Assembly: GCF_000381925.1 (NCBI RefSeq)
Contig: NZ_KB907307.1
Location: forward strand, 3,534,001 to 3,598,000
Length of the DNA: 64,000 nt
Direction: 5' to 3'
Source of the DNA: Nocardia sp. BMG111209
Lineage (GTDB): Bacteria > Actinomycetota > Actinomycetes > Mycobacteriales > Mycobacteriaceae
Below are positions 49,505-58,208 of this stretch, in pieces. The notes under the pieces are model-generated. The model was given only the letters and a program-made list of their open reading frames with translations. It ran no database searches and was not told the DNA's origin. Each line of letters starts with the position of its first letter. Positions within the stretch are counted from its first letter, which is position 1. Position numbers and translations under genes: made by a program.

Positions 49505-50538
49505 AGATCCTGACGAACATCCTGCGGCACCGGCTGCTCTGGCCGGCCGTCGCCCTGGTGGCGCTGCTGGCGATCGACGCCGCCCGCACCCCCGGCTTCC
49601 TGTCGGTGCGCATCCAGGACGGTCACCTGTACGGCAGCCTGATCGACATCCTGCGCTACGGCGCACCGCTGGTACTGATCTCGCTGGGTATGACGCTGGT
49701 GATCGCGACCCGCGGCATCGATCTGTCGGTCGGCGCGGTGGTGGCGATCGCGGGCGCACTGGCCTGCGTGCACATCGCGAACGGGTCCGATCAGTCCTCG
49801 GTCGGCGCGGTCCTGGTCGCGGTCGTACTGGTGCTCGCGGTCGCGGTGGCGCTGGGCCTGTGGAACGGAATCCTGGTGGCCCGCTTCGGCGTTCAGCCGA
49901 TCGTCGCCACGCTCATCCTGATGGTGGCCGGACGCGGCATCGCGCAGCTGATCACGCAGGGCCAGATCATCACCGTGCACAGCCCGCCCTACAAGGTGAT
50001 CGGCGGCGGCTACCTCGCGACGATTCCGGTGCCGGTGCTGATCACCGCCGGGGTGCTCGCGCTGCTGGCGATCCTGTTGCGCCGCACCGCCCTCGGCATG
50101 TTGCTGGAATCGGTGGGCGGCAACGCGGAGGCGTCCCGCCTGGTCGGCGTGCGGGCCACCGGACTGATCGTGGCCGTCTACGTGGTGTGCGCCTGCTGCG
50201 CCGCCGTCGCGGGCCTGATGACCAGCTCCAACGTTACCGCCGCCGACAGCAACAACGCCGGTCTGTGGATCGAACTGGACGCCATCCTCGCCGTCGTCCT
50301 GGGTGGTACCTCGCTCACCGGCGGCCGATTCCACCTCGGCGGCACCATCCTCGGCGCCTTGGTGATCCAGACCCTGACCACCACGGTCTACACGATCGGC
50401 GTCCCCCCGCAGACCAGCCTGCTGTGGAAAGCCGTGGTGGTGATCGCCGTCTGCCTCATCCAGTCCCCAGCCTTCCGCGCCCGCATCCGGCCGCCCCGGC
50501 GCCGTCGCGCCCCGACCCCCGCGGAGGTTCCGGCATGA
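49501..50538 (+). CDS. ytfT: YtfT-like sugar ABC transporter permease
   Basis: A 345-residue CUT2 permease with motifs [57 protein letters not shown] and LGGTSLTGGRFHLGGTILGALVIQTLTTTVYTIGV, the latter characteristic of YtfT. Its start overlaps ytfR and its stop overlaps the next permease (ATGA). It forms a heterodimeric channel with the YjfF-like protein. Confidence 0.92.
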   Translation: MKILTNILRHRLLWPAVALVALLAIDAARTPGFLSVRIQDGHLYGSLIDILRYGAPLVLISLGMTLVIATRGIDLSVGAVVAIAGALACVHIANGSDQSSVGAVLVAVVLVLAVAVALGLWNGILVARFGVQPIVATLILMVAGRGIAQLITQGQIITVHSPPYKVIGGGYLATIPVPVLITAGVLALLAILLRRTALGMLLESVGGNAEASRLVGVRATGLIVAVYVVCACCAAVAGLMTSSNVTAADSNNAGLWIELDAILAVVLGGTSLTGGRFHLGGTILGALVIQTLTTTVYTIGVPPQTSLLWKAVVVIAVCLIQSPAFRARIRPPRRRRAPTPAEVPA

Positions 50539-51806
50539 ACGCCGCGAGCAGCCCCTCACCCCAGTCTGCCACCACGGAAGACAGCACGGCACCAACAGAA
50601 CCGGACGATACCGGCACAAATAACACTGCGCCGCAATCAGATTCGCGACCAGAAGGCCCTGGTGCGGATTCGGACGACACCGGCAGCACCGCACTGCAAT
50701 CAGATTCACGACCAGAAGGCCCCAGCGCAGCCCCGGCCGACTCCGAATCGCGCACACCGGCGACCGCCATCACCCAACATCCCACGCCACCAACAGCCGA
50801 CAATCCCGCACCACGCTCGAAGCCCGCAACCGCCCGCCGCCTGCGAGCCCTACGCGGCAACCGCTACGTCCCGGTCCTCGCCACCGCAATCCTGTTCGCG
50901 ATCCTCTACGCCGTAGGCACAGCCCGCTACCCCGCCTTCGGCTACCCGCAGGTCTTCGTGAACCTGTTCATAGACAACGCCTTTCTACTGGTCCTCGCCG
51001 TCGGCATGACGTTCGTGATCCTCACCGGCGGTATCGATCTGTCGGTCGGCGCGGTCCTGGCGCTGACCACGGTGGTGTCGGCCTGGCTGGTCACCCAGCA
51101 CGGCTGGCCCGCCGCGGTGGTGATGCCGCTGATGCTGCTGGGCGGCACCCTGTTCGGCGCCGGAATGGGCGCGGTGATCCAGTATTTCGAGATCCAGCCG
51201 TTCATCGTGACGCTGGCCGGCATGTTCCTCGCCCGCGGCCTCGCGTACGTGATCAGCACCGATTCGATCACCATCACCGACGGAACCTATACCCGCCTGG
51301 CGCAGCAGCGATTCCACCTCGGCCCGGACGTGTTCCTGTCGACCGGAATGCTGATCGCGCTGGCGGTGGTGGCGGTGGCGTTCGTGGTCCTGCACTACAC
51401 GCGCCTGGGCCGCACCGTCTACGCGCTCGGCGGCAGCGAGCAGTCCGCGCTCATGATGGGCCTGCCGGTGGCCCGCACCAAGGTGACCGTGTACGCGATC
51501 AGCGGATTCTGCTCGGCGCTGGGCGGCATCCTGTTCACCCTCTACACACTGTCGGGCTGGAGCCTGCACGCCGTGGGGATGGAACTGGACGCGATCGCGT
51601 CGGTGGTGATCGGCGGGACGCTGCTGACCGGCGGTTCCGGCTTCGTGCTCGGCACTGTACTCGGCGTGCTCACCCTGGGCGTGATCCAGACCGTCATCAG
51701 CTTCCAGGGCACGCTGAGTTCCTGGTGGACCCGGATCGTGATCGGCGCACTGCTGCTGGTCTTCATCCTGTTGCAGCGATTGCTGAGCGGTTCCCGGACG
51801 CGGTGA
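50535..51806 (+). CDS. yjfF: YjfF-like sugar ABC transporter permease with long N-terminal extension
   Basis: A 423-residue protein whose C-terminal ~330 residues form the YjfF-type permease ([87 protein letters not shown]). The first ~95 residues are a hydrophilic Ser/Thr/Pro-rich extension containing a duplicated QSDSRPEGP module, unusual for this family. DNA of the extension is richer in A (runs of ACA/CAG codons) than its surroundings. If translation really starts at 50535 the tail is cytoplasmic; the ATGA overlap with ytfT supports that start. Confidence 0.88.
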   Translation: MNAASSPSPQSATTEDSTAPTEPDDTGTNNTAPQSDSRPEGPGADSDDTGSTALQSDSRPEGPSAAPADSESRTPATAITQHPTPPTADNPAPRSKPATARRLRALRGNRYVPVLATAILFAILYAVGTARYPAFGYPQVFVNLFIDNAFLLVLAVGMTFVILTGGIDLSVGAVLALTTVVSAWLVTQHGWPAAVVMPLMLLGGTLFGAGMGAVIQYFEIQPFIVTLAGMFLARGLAYVISTDSITITDGTYTRLAQQRFHLGPDVFLSTGMLIALAVVAVAFVVLHYTRLGRTVYALGGSEQSALMMGLPVARTKVTVYAISGFCSALGGILFTLYTLSGWSLHAVGMELDAIASVVIGGTLLTGGSGFVLGTVLGVLTLGVIQTVISFQGTLSSWWTRIVIGALLLVFILLQRLLSGSRTR

Positions 51807-51871
51807 GTCCACCCGACGCCCCGGCACTGCCGGACGGAACCGAGACCGGGCCGGTCGGTATTCTGTGGGCC

Positions 51872-52306
51872 ATGCCACTCGAAGGAGAATACGAACCGAG
51901 CCCGACCGACTGGTCACGCGAGCAGGTGGAGAAGTTCGAGTCCTCCGGCGGCGCCGAGGGCAACACGATGAAGGGTAAGCCGATCATCGTGCTGACCACG
52001 GTCGGCGCCAAATCCGGCAAGCTCCGCAAGACCCCGCTGATGCGGGTCGAGCACGACGGTGAGTACGCGGTGGTCGCCTCGCTGGGCGGCGCGCCGAAGC
52101 ATCCGGTCTGGTACTACAACATCCAGGCCGAGCCGCATGTGGAACTGCAGGACGGCGCGGTCCGCAAGGACTACACCGCGCGCGAGGTCACCGGCGACGA
52201 GAAGACGTTGTGGTGGGATCGCGCGGTCACGGCCTGGCCCGACTACGCGCAGTATCAGACGAAGACCGATCGGCAGATTCCGCTGTTCGTCCTGACCCCG
52301 CGCTGA
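51872..52306 (+). CDS. deazaflavin (F420)-dependent nitroreductase-family protein
   Basis: A 144-residue Ddn-type split-beta-barrel protein: [59 protein letters not shown] is the family core, with the KTPLMR and PKHPxWYxN motifs that bind F420. The C-terminus has [24 protein letters not shown] 51872 begins at the conserved start; GGCC-rich upstream frames are spurious. It precedes ilvA by 126 bp, like Rv1558-Rv1559 in M. tuberculosis. It probably reduces or protects against quinones or other small oxidants. Confidence 0.9.
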   Translation: MPLEGEYEPSPTDWSREQVEKFESSGGAEGNTMKGKPIIVLTTVGAKSGKLRKTPLMRVEHDGEYAVVASLGGAPKHPVWYYNIQAEPHVELQDGAVRKDYTAREVTGDEKTLWWDRAVTAWPDYAQYQTKTDRQIPLFVLTPR

Positions 52307-52432
52307 CGCACCGGAGCAGTCCGCACACCGCCCGGGCACCGGCCCGGTGTGCGGATCCGGACAATAGCCGCGACCGGCGCCGATCCGGTGGTCGGCCGCG
52401 AACCCGGGTTCGCCTGCCGTTAGCATGACGAG

Positions 52433-53788
52433 ATGTCGAAATCGCTCGAACTCGCAGAGAAGGTGTCCGGTCCGCTGCCCGAATTGACGGCGGACGAGAT
52501 CGATGCGTCCGCGAAGCGAATTTCCGACATTATCGAGCCGACACCGCTGCAACGGATCGAGCGGCTGTCGGCACGATCGGGTGCGAACGTCTTCGTCAAG
52601 CGTGAAGACCTCACCGCCGTGCGCTCCTACAAGTTGCGCGGCGCCTACAACCTGATCGTCCAACTGACCGCCACCGAGCGCGCGGCCGGCGTGGTCACCG
52701 CCAGCGCGGGCAACCACGCCCAGGGCGTGGCCTTCGCCTGCCGGGCCATGGGTATCCAGGGCCGCATCTACGTGCCGACCACCACGCCGAAGCAGAAACG
52801 CGACCGCATCCGCGCCCACGGCGGCCGATACGTGGAACTGATCGCCACCGGCGACACCTACGACGCGGCCGCCGCGGCCGCCGCCGACGATGTCGCCCGC
52901 ACCGGCGCCACCTCCGTCCCCCCGTTCGACGACCCGCGCACCGCCGCCGGTCAGGGCACGGTCGCGGTCGAGATCCTGGACCAGTTGCCCGATGCCCCGG
53001 ATCTGGTGATCGTGCCGGTCGGCGGCGGTGGCTGCCTGGCCGGTATCGGCACCTACCTGCGGGAACGCTCGCCGCGGACGGCCATCGTCGGCGTGGAACC
53101 CGCCGGCGCCGCATCGATGACGGCGGCCCTGGTCGCCGGCGGCCCGGTGACGCTGCCGCATATCGACCCGTTCGTCGACGGCGCGGCGGTCCGCCGCATC
53201 GGCGACCTCCCGTATCGCACGGTGTCCGGCTTCGGTGGCCGGGTCGTCTCGCACGCCTCGCTGCCGCTGCTCACCGCCACCGATTCCTGTTCCGGCGCAG
53301 GCTCTTTCCGCATGATGCAGGTGGACGAGGGCGCGATCTGCACCACCATGCTGGAGTTGTACCAGTCCGAGGGCATCATCGCCGAGCCGGCGGGCGCCCT
53401 CGCGGTGACGGCGCTGGCGGAACTGGCGGTGGATCCCGGCTCGACGGTGGTGTGCCTGGTCTCCGGCGGCAACAACGACGTGTCCCGCTACGGCGAGATC
53501 ATCGAACGCTCCCTGGTCCATCAGGGCCTCAAGCACTACTTCCTGGTGGATTTCCCCCAGGAACCGGGCGCGCTGCGGCGCTTCCTGGACGAGGTGCTCG
53601 GCCCCGACGACGACATCACCCTGTTCGAATACGTCAAGCGCAACAACCGGGAGACCGGCGCCGCGCTGGTCGGCATCGAACTCGGCGCACCGGACGGCCT
53701 GGACGCGCTGCTGAAGCGCCTCCAGGACTCCCCCATCCAGTGCGAGCGGCTGGACCCGGGCTCCCCGGCCTACCGCTACCTCACCTGA
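52433..53788 (+). CDS. ilvA: threonine ammonia-lyase (biosynthetic)
   Basis: A PLP enzyme deaminating threonine to 2-oxobutyrate for isoleucine synthesis. The 451-residue protein has the PLP lysine in RSYKLRGAYN, TASAGNHAQGVAFA, the phosphate-binding PVGGGGCLAG, and one C-terminal ACT-like domain (YFLVDFPQEPGALRRFLDEVLG), so feedback inhibition by isoleucine is likely. TAGCAT at 52421-52426 lies six bases before the ATG with no ribosome-binding site, which suggests leaderless expression. A cluster of hairpins follows the stop. Confidence 0.95.
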   Translation: MSKSLELAEKVSGPLPELTADEIDASAKRISDIIEPTPLQRIERLSARSGANVFVKREDLTAVRSYKLRGAYNLIVQLTATERAAGVVTASAGNHAQGVAFACRAMGIQGRIYVPTTTPKQKRDRIRAHGGRYVELIATGDTYDAAAAAAADDVARTGATSVPPFDDPRTAAGQGTVAVEILDQLPDAPDLVIVPVGGGGCLAGIGTYLRERSPRTAIVGVEPAGAASMTAALVAGGPVTLPHIDPFVDGAAVRRIGDLPYRTVSGFGGRVVSHASLPLLTATDSCSGAGSFRMMQVDEGAICTTMLELYQSEGIIAEPAGALAVTALAELAVDPGSTVVCLVSGGNNDVSRYGEIIERSLVHQGLKHYFLVDFPQEPGALRRFLDEVLGPDDDITLFEYVKRNNRETGAALVGIELGAPDGLDALLKRLQDSPIQCERLDPGSPAYRYLT

Positions 53789-53792
53789 TCGC

Positions 53793-53915
53793 GGGTGCCG
53801 CACGGCACCCATCCGCCGTGACCCGGTCGCCGGGCGACCTTCCCTTGCCGCCCGGCGACCGGCTCGCCGCCGGCCTGTCACGGCCGGTACCGTGCCGCGG
53901 GCACGGTACCGGCCG
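53793..53915. terminator. three stacked perfect hairpins between ilvA and a convergent small gene
   Basis: Stem 1: GGGTGCC/GGCACCC, 7 bp, loop 4 (53793-53810). Stem 2: CCGGTCGCCGGG / CCCGGCGACCGG, 12 bp (53823-53862). Stem 3: 16-bp perfect stem with a 3-nt GCG loop (53881-53915). All lie in the 134-bp gap between converging genes. They probably stop transcription in both directions. Confidence 0.7.
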
Positions 53916-53922
53916 GCGGGCA

Positions 53923-54132
53923 CTAGTCGTACTGGCCGCAGGCGGAACCGGAGACGGAGCCGAAGGCACAGGCGGGGTCGAAATCCACGAAACCCGTGGT
54001 GATGCCGTGCAACTGGCTGAAGATGTCGGTCCCGGGCTGTGGGGCGGGCTCGGCCGCGGCGGTGCCGGCGGTCAGCAGCGCGGCGGCAACCACGGTGGAG
54101 GCGAGGGCGAGGGTGCGAATCGGGTAACGCAC
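53923..54132 (-). CDS. small secreted protein
   Basis: A 69-residue product with a clean signal peptide (RYPIRTLALASTVVAAALLTAGTAAA, cleavage near residue 27). The ~42-residue mature part (EPAPQPGTDIFSQLHGITTGFVDF...) has two Cys near the end (PACAFGSVSGSACGQYD), able to form a disulfide. GTG 54132 has AAGGAG about 12 bases upstream. I do not recognise the family; tiny secreted proteins of this style are common in Nocardia and Mycobacterium and mostly uncharacterised. Confidence 0.75.
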   Translation of the reverse strand: MRYPIRTLALASTVVAAALLTAGTAAAEPAPQPGTDIFSQLHGITTGFVDFDPACAFGSVSGSACGQYD

Positions 54133-54308
54133 GAGCAGAATTCACTCCTTGGTCGACGGTGGCAGACGTTTTCCGGCGCCGTTGCCGGAAAACGCACCCC
54201 GCACCCTAGCCGCCCGCACCGACATCCGCCTGTCGCGTACCCGTTTTCCGCCATCCCCGCACGTCACACACGCCCGGCCCGCCCCCTCCCACTCGATCCC
54301 GCAGACGA

Positions 54309-54638
54309 TCACATCCGCTCCGGCGCGGCGATGCCGAGCAGGTCCAGCCCGTGCGCCGGGGTTCGCGCGGTCAGCCGGCACAACGCCGGCCGGTTGCCGC
54401 GAATCGGAGTGCCCGCGGAAGGTGAGCACCCGCTCGAGACAGTCGCCGATGATCGTGGTGCGCAGATGCCCCACCTGCATCTCCTCGGCGATGTTCGGCG
54501 CCGAACAGTCGACGACCGTGCGCAATCCGTTCCCGGACTCGGGCACGCCGAGCCGATCGCCGGGCGGGTTCGGTCGATCGCCTCGGATACGGCGGCGGCA
54601 ACCTGGTCCAGCAACGGCAGAACCCCGGAACGGGTCAC
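54309..54638 (-). pseudogene. relic of arginyl-tRNA synthetase (argS)
   Basis: Reading leftward from GTG 54638, one frame gives an ArgS-like opening ([16 protein letters not shown]). A shift to another frame then gives [36 protein letters not shown], the ArgS active-site region with a variant HIGH motif (QVGH). The first frame resumes as [24 protein letters not shown] and stop, which is the ArgS C-terminus. Only about 110 of ~550 residues survive, so two frameshifts and a large internal deletion have occurred. A complete argS must exist elsewhere. Confidence 0.8.
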
Positions 54639-54736
54639 GAGACGAGCCCTTCTAATCGGTGATGAACCGTCAGTATCCCAGGCGGGGGCGCGATCACCTG
54701 CGCGCAGAACCGGTGCCGGCCAACGGGTTCGACCGA

Positions 54737-55969
54737 TCAGGCCGCGTGCGGCGCGGCGAGCCGGGCGCGGGCGCGGGCCGCGCGGGCCCCGCGGATCGCC
54801 AGCGGCAGAACCCATCCCGAGGCCAGCTGGTCGGCGGTGCCGCGGCCCATCGACAGCCGGTTGTGCACGAATCCGACCGACAGGCCCAGGCGCGGTTCGG
54901 CCCAGCCGAAGCAGCCGCCGACGCCGATGTGGCCGAATCCGGCGTAGCCGCCGGGCACCGGGACGGAGTGATAACCCAAGCGCCACAGCATCGGTGCGTA
55001 GCCGAGGGTGCGGTCGGGCTGAAATGTCTGGATACGGCGCAACTCTCGCAACGTCCGGCCGGACAGATAGGCGGTACCGTCCCCCGCGAGCACCGCGTAG
55101 ACGACGGCCAGCGCGCGGGCCGTGCACACCCCGTTGGCGGCGGGCATCTCGGTGTCGAGTACCGGCGGATCGTCCCCGTCGAACAGCGCGTGCACACCGC
55201 GTACGTACAACGCCCCCGCCATCGACCCGATCGGCCCCGGAACGCCGTGCACCCGGCCGAGCATCAAACCCCCCGCCGCCGACCCGGCGGCGGCGAACCG
55301 CGAACCCGACAGTGCCGCAATGGTTGTCGTCGAACCCGCGGCCGGCCGGCCGAGATGGATACCGTCGATGCCGAGCGGCTCGGCGACCTCGGTGCGGAAC
55401 AACTCCGCCATCCCGCACCCGGTGACCGCTCGTGCCAGCCCCGCCACCAGCCAGCCGAAGGTCAGCGCATGGTAGGCCGGAACACCTTGCAGCCGACCGG
55501 GTTTCGCCGCGGCGAGCCGTTGCTCCAGCAACAGGTGGTCGAGCAGTTCGGCCGCCGCTCCCGGCGGCAGCGCCGACAGCCCCGCACGATGAGTGAGTAT
55601 GTCCCGCACCGTGATCCGCGATTTCCCGGCCGCCGCGAACGCGGGCCAGTAGGCGGCTACCGGAGTGTCGTAATCGATCAGTCCGCGATCGGCGAGCCGG
55701 TGCACGACCGTCGACGCGATCCCCTTGGTGGCCGAGAAGACCAGCGCGCCGGTATCCGCCGTCCACGGCCGCGACGGCGCCGCGCTGCCGGTCCAGATGT
55801 CGACCAGCGGCTCACCGTGCCGATATACCGCCACCGCCCCGCCGCTGCCGGCCCGGCCACCCACGAACCGCGCGAACGCGCCCACCAACGACCCGAACCC
55901 GGCACCCGCCCAGCCGTACACCCCGACCGGCAGATCCACGGATCCCGTGGTGGAAGCAACGCTGCTCAC
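54737..55969 (-). CDS. beta-lactamase-family serine hydrolase (EstB/class C-like)
   Basis: A 410-residue protein of the penicillin-binding-type hydrolase family. Ser79-Ala-Thr-Lys82 is the SxxK active-site motif, YHAL near residue 185 provides the Tyr-x-x motif, and GHIGVGG near residue 358 substitutes for KTG. There is no signal peptide, so a cytoplasmic esterase or lipase is likelier than a true beta-lactamase. Similar proteins are numerous in mycobacteria (LipL/LipD type). GTG 55969 gives the complete fold. It is 98 bp upstream of the argS relic. Confidence 0.87.
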   Translation of the reverse strand: MSSVASTTGSVDLPVGVYGWAGAGFGSLVGAFARFVGGRAGSGGAVAVYRHGEPLVDIWTGSAAPSRPWTADTGALVFSATKGIASTVVHRLADRGLIDYDTPVAAYWPAFAAAGKSRITVRDILTHRAGLSALPPGAAAELLDHLLLEQRLAAAKPGRLQGVPAYHALTFGWLVAGLARAVTGCGMAELFRTEVAEPLGIDGIHLGRPAAGSTTTIAALSGSRFAAAGSAAGGLMLGRVHGVPGPIGSMAGALYVRGVHALFDGDDPPVLDTEMPAANGVCTARALAVVYAVLAGDGTAYLSGRTLRELRRIQTFQPDRTLGYAPMLWRLGYHSVPVPGGYAGFGHIGVGGCFGWAEPRLGLSVGFVHNRLSMGRGTADQLASGWVLPLAIRGARAARARARLAAPHAA

Positions 55970-56115
55970 CCTTCCACGGTACGGCCGTACCTGTCACCCG
56001 GCAACGAACCGCGCACCGCCGACCTGCGCACAGCGGGCCGGTTCGCAGTCAGCAGGCCGGATCTTGTGCCGGTTCACAGCCGGCGCGCCGGTTCGCAGTC
56101 AGCGCCCGCCCGCAC

Positions 56116-56577
56116 TCAGTACTGATTCTTGATGACGAAGTAGGAACCGCGGATGGTGCCCGCCAGCTTCGACTTCTGCCGCGCGAACTTGAACGCGGAC
56201 AGCTCGTCCGGGACCTCCATCCCGTCGGAGAGTTTGAACCCGACCGCCCGCTTACCGGCGTCGTCGAGCGTGTACATCACGTTGATCGACAGCCCGCTCT
56301 CGTAGAACACGTACGCCATATGGATGCCCGCCACCTCGAAGTCGGTGGCCTCGAGCGGCGGCGACGCGATGACGATGCCGCGCTCCTGCTCGAGGATCCG
56401 GCTCACCCAGTCGACGGCCGAGCGGGCATCGGCCGCGGGCTCGACGGTGAACACGTGGTCGTACTTGTTCTTGAAGTACCGGGCCTCGTTGGCCCGCAGA
56501 CCGGCCAGCGCCGCCGCGACCGGCGACGATTCCAGGCCCACGGTCGATACGGTGGTGAAGTCCACTGCGTAGGGCAT
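56116..56577 (-). CDS. conserved hypothetical protein
   Basis: A 153-residue soluble protein (MPYAVDFTTVSTVGLESSPVAAALAGLR) with mixed helix and strand content, no Cys, and a Lys-rich C-terminal half (FKFARQKSKLAGTIRGSYFVIKNQY) unusual beside its Arg-rich neighbours. I do not recognise a family. It follows the methyltransferase gene by 23 bp and is probably the last member of the long minus-strand run that begins at the RiPP precursor. Confidence 0.75.
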   Translation of the reverse strand: MPYAVDFTTVSTVGLESSPVAAALAGLRANEARYFKNKYDHVFTVEPAADARSAVDWVSRILEQERGIVIASPPLEATDFEVAGIHMAYVFYESGLSINVMYTLDDAGKRAVGFKLSDGMEVPDELSAFKFARQKSKLAGTIRGSYFVIKNQY

Positions 56578-56600
56578 TGGCGAACTCTACAACGAGCCGC

Positions 56601-57215
56601 TCACCGGCCCCGGGAGAACACCGCGACCAGAAAGTCCGATTCGTCGGTGAACGGCCGCAGATCCCACGTCGACAGCAGCACATCCACCCGCAACCCGGCC
56701 TGCTCCGCATCGGCGAGGAACTCCGGGAACGCGTACCCACGGTCGGCGCCGAACCCCACCACGGCCCGTCCGGCCGGGCCCAGATGCCGGGCGAATCCGG
56801 CCAGCACGGCCCGGCGCGTCGACGGCGCCAGAAAGGTCATCACATTCCCCGCGCACACGATCGCGTCGAGGTCGGCGGCGATCCCGCGGCCCGGCAGATC
56901 CAGTTCGGCGAGGTCACCGACCAGCCAGGTCGGCCCGGGATGGTCCTGTTCCGCCGCCGCGATCAGCACCGGATCGACGTCGACGCCGACCACGATATGC
57001 CCGGCCCGGTGCAGGTAGCCACCGATGCGCCCCGGCCCGCATCCCGCGTCCAGAACCCGCGCCCCGCGCGGGAGCATCGCGTCGACCAGCCGCGCCTCCC
57101 CCACGATGTCGGTCCCCCGCGCCGCGAGCGCCCGGAACCGCTCCACATACCAGGTCGAATGCGCGGGATCGGCGGCAATCCGCTCCTCCCACCGGCTCGG
57201 GGTCCGTCCGGTCAT
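56601..57215 (-). CDS. class I SAM-dependent methyltransferase
   Basis: A 204-residue Rossmann methyltransferase: motif I VLDAGCGPGRIGGYL (residues ~53-67), acidic loop VGVDVDPVLIAAA, motif IV DLDAIVCAGNVMTFL, and a C-terminal strand SDFLVAVFSRGR. Substrate is unknown. It is 92 bp downstream of the ATP-grasp gene on the same strand and may act with it. Confidence 0.88.
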   Translation of the reverse strand: MTGRTPSRWEERIAADPAHSTWYVERFRALAARGTDIVGEARLVDAMLPRGARVLDAGCGPGRIGGYLHRAGHIVVGVDVDPVLIAAAEQDHPGPTWLVGDLAELDLPGRGIAADLDAIVCAGNVMTFLAPSTRRAVLAGFARHLGPAGRAVVGFGADRGYAFPEFLADAEQAGLRVDVLLSTWDLRPFTDESDFLVAVFSRGR

Positions 57216-57307
57216 GATCAGTTCCTCTTCGCTCGGGTCGCCTCCGCTTCACTGTGCCACCCCGGCCCCCGCGGGTTACCGGTGCCTCCGCCTCCGATCC
57301 GGCGCGG

Positions 57308-58195
57308 TCAGGACGATCCGCCCGCTCCGGTGTGCGGCGATCCGTCCGGTAGACCGCCGCTGAGCGCGGCGATCAGTATTTCGGGCGGAATGCTCGCCGG
57401 CCGATCGCTGACCTGCCCGTCGCCGAGTTCGATCAGACGCCGGGTGCCGTCGTCCCGCAGCGCGAAGTCGGCCGTCACGAAGGGGAGCCCGAGGTCCGCG
57501 ATCGGACCGCCGAGCGCCGCGACATCCACCTCGACGGCGGGCAGATCGTCCGGGGTGTCGGGGTGGGGCCCGATCATCGCGCAACGGCCGTCGACCCACC
57601 ACGTGCGCACCTCGGCCGAGACGAATCGCTCGAACCGCCGGAGCACGAATCCGCCGGTCATGTCCTCGCCGCGCAGTTCCCGGAACCGCCGCGCCACCCG
57701 CCGGGACGCCTCCGCGTCGTCGAGTTCGGGGATGTACGCGGCTTCCGCCCAGTAGTGCTTCATCGACTTGGTGTAGTCGCGCAGCACCGCGGGCCCGGAG
57801 CCGAGTTCCGCACGCGCACGGTCGAATTCGGCGTAATCGTCGCCCGCGGTCCAGACCGTCCGCGGGGTCAGCGCGGCGAGCGCCGAGTACCACCCCGGCA
57901 ACTCGTGTGCCCGGCGGTACTGCTCGGGGCCGGTCCGCAGCGTGACCCCACGCCGCCGCAGCGCCGCATCCAGCGCGGCGTACTGCTCGCTGCGCAACAT
58001 CCAGCCGCGATACCACGCCGGACCACCGGTCCGGACCGCGCGCACCGCCTGCTCCGCGCCTCCCGGTCCGGCCGCCGCGTCGTGATCGATCAGCGCGACC
58101 TCCAGACCGGCGGCACGCGCGGCCTCCGCCTCGGCGGCGAAATGCTCATCCGGGCGACGCGGATGCAGCACATCCGCGGGTACCAGCAGAATCAT
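57308..58195 (-). CDS. ATP-grasp-like protein
   Basis: A 295-residue protein with ATP-grasp features: a pre-domain (LLVPADVLHPRRPDEHFAAEAEAARAAGLEVALIDHD), the mid-chain lysine region VLRDYTKSMKHYW, the adenine-contact strand GGFVLRRFERF, and a C-terminal catalytic end (FALRDDGTRRLIELGDGQVSD) with metal-binding Glu/Asp. It resembles DUF4343-type ATP-grasp proteins. Such enzymes ligate carboxylates to amines, as in peptide or RiPP tailoring. It is 13 bp downstream of the PIG-L gene, so the two are likely cotranscribed. Confidence 0.75.
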   Translation of the reverse strand: MILLVPADVLHPRRPDEHFAAEAEAARAAGLEVALIDHDAAAGPGGAEQAVRAVRTGGPAWYRGWMLRSEQYAALDAALRRRGVTLRTGPEQYRRAHELPGWYSALAALTPRTVWTAGDDYAEFDRARAELGSGPAVLRDYTKSMKHYWAEAAYIPELDDAEASRRVARRFRELRGEDMTGGFVLRRFERFVSAEVRTWWVDGRCAMIGPHPDTPDDLPAVEVDVAALGGPIADLGLPFVTADFALRDDGTRRLIELGDGQVSDRPASIPPEILIAALSGGLPDGSPHTGAGGSS

Positions 58196-58208
58196 GGCCC
58201 CGGCGAGC

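Noticed and set aside
54142..54546. 134-residue frame containing [15 protein letters not shown] as an intact small protein
   Set aside because: Only its first ~45 residues are ArgS-like; the remainder is out of frame with the ArgS C-terminus found in another frame, so it is a relic.
54737..55969. Serine hydrolase as a true beta-lactamase
   Set aside because: No export signal and the KTG position reads GHIG, so an esterase-type member is more likely.
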